A stretch of 5,561 nt of DNA, from the NCBI GenBank assembly GCA_964631745.1, contig CAZVWV010000177.1, positions 1 through 5,561 on the forward strand, given 5' to 3'. Source of the DNA: CAZVWV01 sp964631745. Its GTDB lineage: Bacteria > Bdellovibrionota_C > UBA2361 > JBGSMV01. This document shows, one piece after another, positions 4,685 to 5,561 of the stretch (the first letter of the stretch is position 1; each line of letters opens with the position of its first letter). The position numbers and the translations under genes are program-made. Under the pieces are notes generated by a model. It searched no databases. It worked only from the letters and a program-made list of their open reading frames with translations, and was not told the DNA's origin.

Positions 4685-4757
4685 ATTTTGGTCTATCGTG
4701 TGGCTGCTCCCAGCCGCAAAAAAGTACTACCACACTTAGGAATTTAAGGAGAAGCGT

Positions 4758-5105
4758 ATGCAAGAGCCAAATCTCGAGCCTTTAGCTAATGAACTAGTTA
4801 AAAGGATTGCCAAAGCCGTGGCCAGGGAACTCGAACCCCTCTTGTCAGCGCGCTTAACTTCACAAGACACTTCCCACCCAAATCCTGCGGGGGTTAGGAT
4901 AATTCCTCTTACCGAATGGAGTGCGCACCACCCCTACCCTACTACCAGCGCGCTTCGTTCCTTGGTGTTTAACGAGCACCAAAATGGGTTTTCAAAATGC
5001 GTGCGGCGAGTTGGAAGACGAGTGCTGATCAGTGAAAGAGATTTTTTTAAGTGGCTTGATGGTAAGAAAAGCGGCCGAGATCGAGATTTCCAAAAATCCT
5101 CCTAG
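4758..5105 (+). CDS. Small winged-helix DNA-binding protein (AlpA/excisionase-like fold)
   Basis: This 115-residue protein has an N-terminal amphipathic helix (about 6-32, LEPLANELVKRIAKAVAREL) that could dimerise, and a flexible linker (33-45). The C-terminal domain (46-101) reads like the winged helix of AlpA, excisionase and plasmid regulators. It has IIPLTEWSAHHPYPTTSALR (first helices), then CVRRVGRRVLISERDFFKWL, the wing and closing helix seen in this fold (vGrrvli...dl..wL). A short basic tail follows. The start has an excellent ribosome site (AAGGAG, 6 bases before ATG). The paired palindromes upstream suggest self-regulation, and the phased repeat array downstream is another possible target. 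The fold is a pattern judgement; regulator, excisionase or replication accessory roles cannot be told apart. Confidence 0.78.
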   Translation: MQEPNLEPLANELVKRIAKAVARELEPLLSARLTSQDTSHPNPAGVRIIPLTEWSAHHPYPTTSALRSLVFNEHQNGFSKCVRRVGRRVLISERDFFKWLDGKKSGRDRDFQKSS

Positions 5106-5226
5106 TGATGATTTCTTAGTTTGGCTCAGGGTCGAGGGTACCGTTCTGGTAACTAAGCTTACAGAGGCCCGTTTAAGCTCTCTAATGCGAAAATTAGGGC
5201 TTGGTCTATCCCGTTTTTTCCTCTGA
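5059..5226 (+). CDS. Possible small overlapping gene, function unknown
   Basis: From the ATG at 5059, inside the end of the winged-helix gene and in the +1 frame, 55 codons run to TGA at 5224-5226. The product (MVRKAAEIEISKNPPSDDFL, then a middle with EGTVLVTKLTEARLSSL, ending RKLGLGLSRFFL) has a normal amino-acid mix and a possible C-terminal amphipathic helix. I know no family for it. An alternative GTG start at 5032 adds nine residues. There is no good Shine-Dalgarno, only AAGTGG before the ATG, so translation would depend on coupling to the upstream gene. A T7 run at 5042-5048 lies just before the switch point, so a slippage fusion is also conceivable. It may be chance. Confidence 0.35.
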   Translation: MVRKAAEIEISKNPPSDDFLVWLRVEGTVLVTKLTEARLSSLMRKLGLGLSRFFL

Positions 5227-5239
5227 GTAAGCTAAATAT

Positions 5240-5454
5240 CCCCATATTTTTCATACTCTTATGAAGATTATGAAGATTATGAACTTTATGAGTTTTCATA
5301 ATTTTCATGCTTTTCATACTTTAAGACAATTCATAGTTTTCATACTTTTATGAGAATTCACGATAGTATGAAGAGTCATAAGTCTCATAACTTTCTTACA
5401 ATTCACGATTTTCATAGAACTCATACTTCTATGACCTTTATGGGTTTTATGAAA
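5240..5454. repeat. Phased array of about 24 nonamers carrying TCATA or TATGA
   Basis: Pentamers start at 5251, 5260, 5269, 5278, 5287, 5296, 5305 and 5314. One degenerate 8-base unit (5321-5328) follows, and then 5331, 5340, 5349 and every 9 bases to 5448. A near match (CCATA) at 5242 starts the series. Seventeen units hold an exact TCATA or its complement TATGA in the same register. Most others differ by one or two bases (TCATG, TCACG twice, TCTTA, TATGG). Orientation is mixed, in short runs. The rough unit consensus is NTTCATANN. Tandem short sites in free orientation at a fixed step are typical of centromeres and operators bound by ribbon-helix-helix proteins. A replication iteron array is the alternative. 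Confidence 0.88.
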
Positions 5455-5538
5455 ATAGGGGCTTGCGAGAATCCGCTCCATCTTACACCCTGAGAGCAGG
5501 TTTTATCCCACCTGGTTTTTAAGAGAGAGGAGGCTTCT
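5455..5538 (+). promoter_or_regulatory. Leader between the array and the next gene, with small hairpin and strong ribosome site
   Basis: CAGGT (5497-5501) can pair with ACCTG (5510-5514) over an 8-base loop, and is followed by GTTTTT. This is a weak terminator- or attenuator-like hairpin, 25 bases before the next start codon. A second short dyad, CCTG-AGAG-CAGG, overlaps it on the left (5489-5500), so the two are mutually exclusive. The ribosome site GAGGAGG (5527-5533) is near-perfect, 5 bases before the ATG. I see no convincing -35/-10 pair. Confidence 0.4.
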
Positions 5539-5561
5539 ATGTCGAAAGCCAACAAACTTTT
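5539..5561 (+). CDS. Start of a gene running off the window, product not identifiable
   Basis: Only seven full codons (MSKANKL) are present. The start is secure because GAGGAGG sits 5 bases upstream and no competing start is near. Its place right after the phased array, downstream of a small DNA-binding protein, suggests a replication initiator (Rep_3-type proteins often begin MSK...N.L) or a partition protein. This is inference from context, not from recognisable motifs. Confidence 0.6.

Noticed and set aside
4512..4739. Plus-strand frame of 75 codons (or 64 from ATG 4545 after GAGGGT)
   Set aside because: Most of it consists of the two palindromes and their spacer, best explained as a control region. 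The amino-acid mix (many Cys, Phe, Trp) looks unselected. A weak ribosome site at 4545 keeps a small doubt.
5240..5454. CRISPR array
   Set aside because: Repeats are only 5-9 bases with a 9-bp period and no spacers of CRISPR size.
5502..5510. DnaA box (TTATCCCAC)
   Set aside because: Only six of nine bases match TTATCCACA, and the mismatches fall in the conserved 3' part.

Overview
The window looks like accessory DNA from a bacterial plasmid or plasmid-derived mobile element. The evidence is an IS3-family insertion sequence, a broken anti-restriction gene of the ArdC type, an AbiE-type toxin-antitoxin operon, direct repeats bracketing a module, a small DNA-binding regulator with palindromic sites, and a long phased array of short repeats just before a gene with a very strong ribosome binding site. 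Moderate base composition, Shine-Dalgarno sequences and the gene families suggest a Gram-negative, probably proteobacterial, host. I cannot name a species from the sequence.

Layout. 1-1118: right part of an IS3-family element (end of orfA, all of orfB, right terminal repeat ending ...TCCA). It has inserted into ardC (minus strand, 1662 down to 1119), which keeps its ssDNA-binding N-terminal part but loses its metalloprotease part. 1663-1993: non-coding or remnant DNA with an 18-bp-stem hairpin, a minus-strand terminator, the first copy of a 50-bp direct repeat, and a possible 5' gene fragment. 1994-3780: abiEi-abiEii operon on the minus strand, with a promoter and a dyad operator at 3791-3830. 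3818-4232: intergenic, with two inverted repeats. 4233-4511: small protein with two membrane helices and two CxxC knuckles; its last codons lie in the second copy of the 50-bp repeat (4494-4543). 4544-4757: regulatory stretch with two 26-bp palindromes centred 74 bp apart. 4758-5105: small winged-helix DNA-binding protein, followed by a possible overlapping small gene. 5240-5454: array of pentamers TCATA/TATGA at an almost unbroken 9-bp period, in either orientation. 5539-5561: first codons of a further gene, possibly a replication or partition gene.

How it fits together. ardC beside a hairpin-rich region would suit the leading region of a conjugative or mobilizable element, where anti-restriction genes are expressed early in the recipient; the IS has probably ended that function. 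The AbiE pair is a type IV toxin-antitoxin system that can give phage defence and plasmid stability. It sits, with the zinc-knuckle membrane protein, between the two 50-bp repeats, which suggests a module that moves or was exchanged as a unit. The right end (palindromes, winged-helix protein, phased array, downstream gene) looks like a plasmid control region for replication or partition. The phased array is the most unusual structure in the window.
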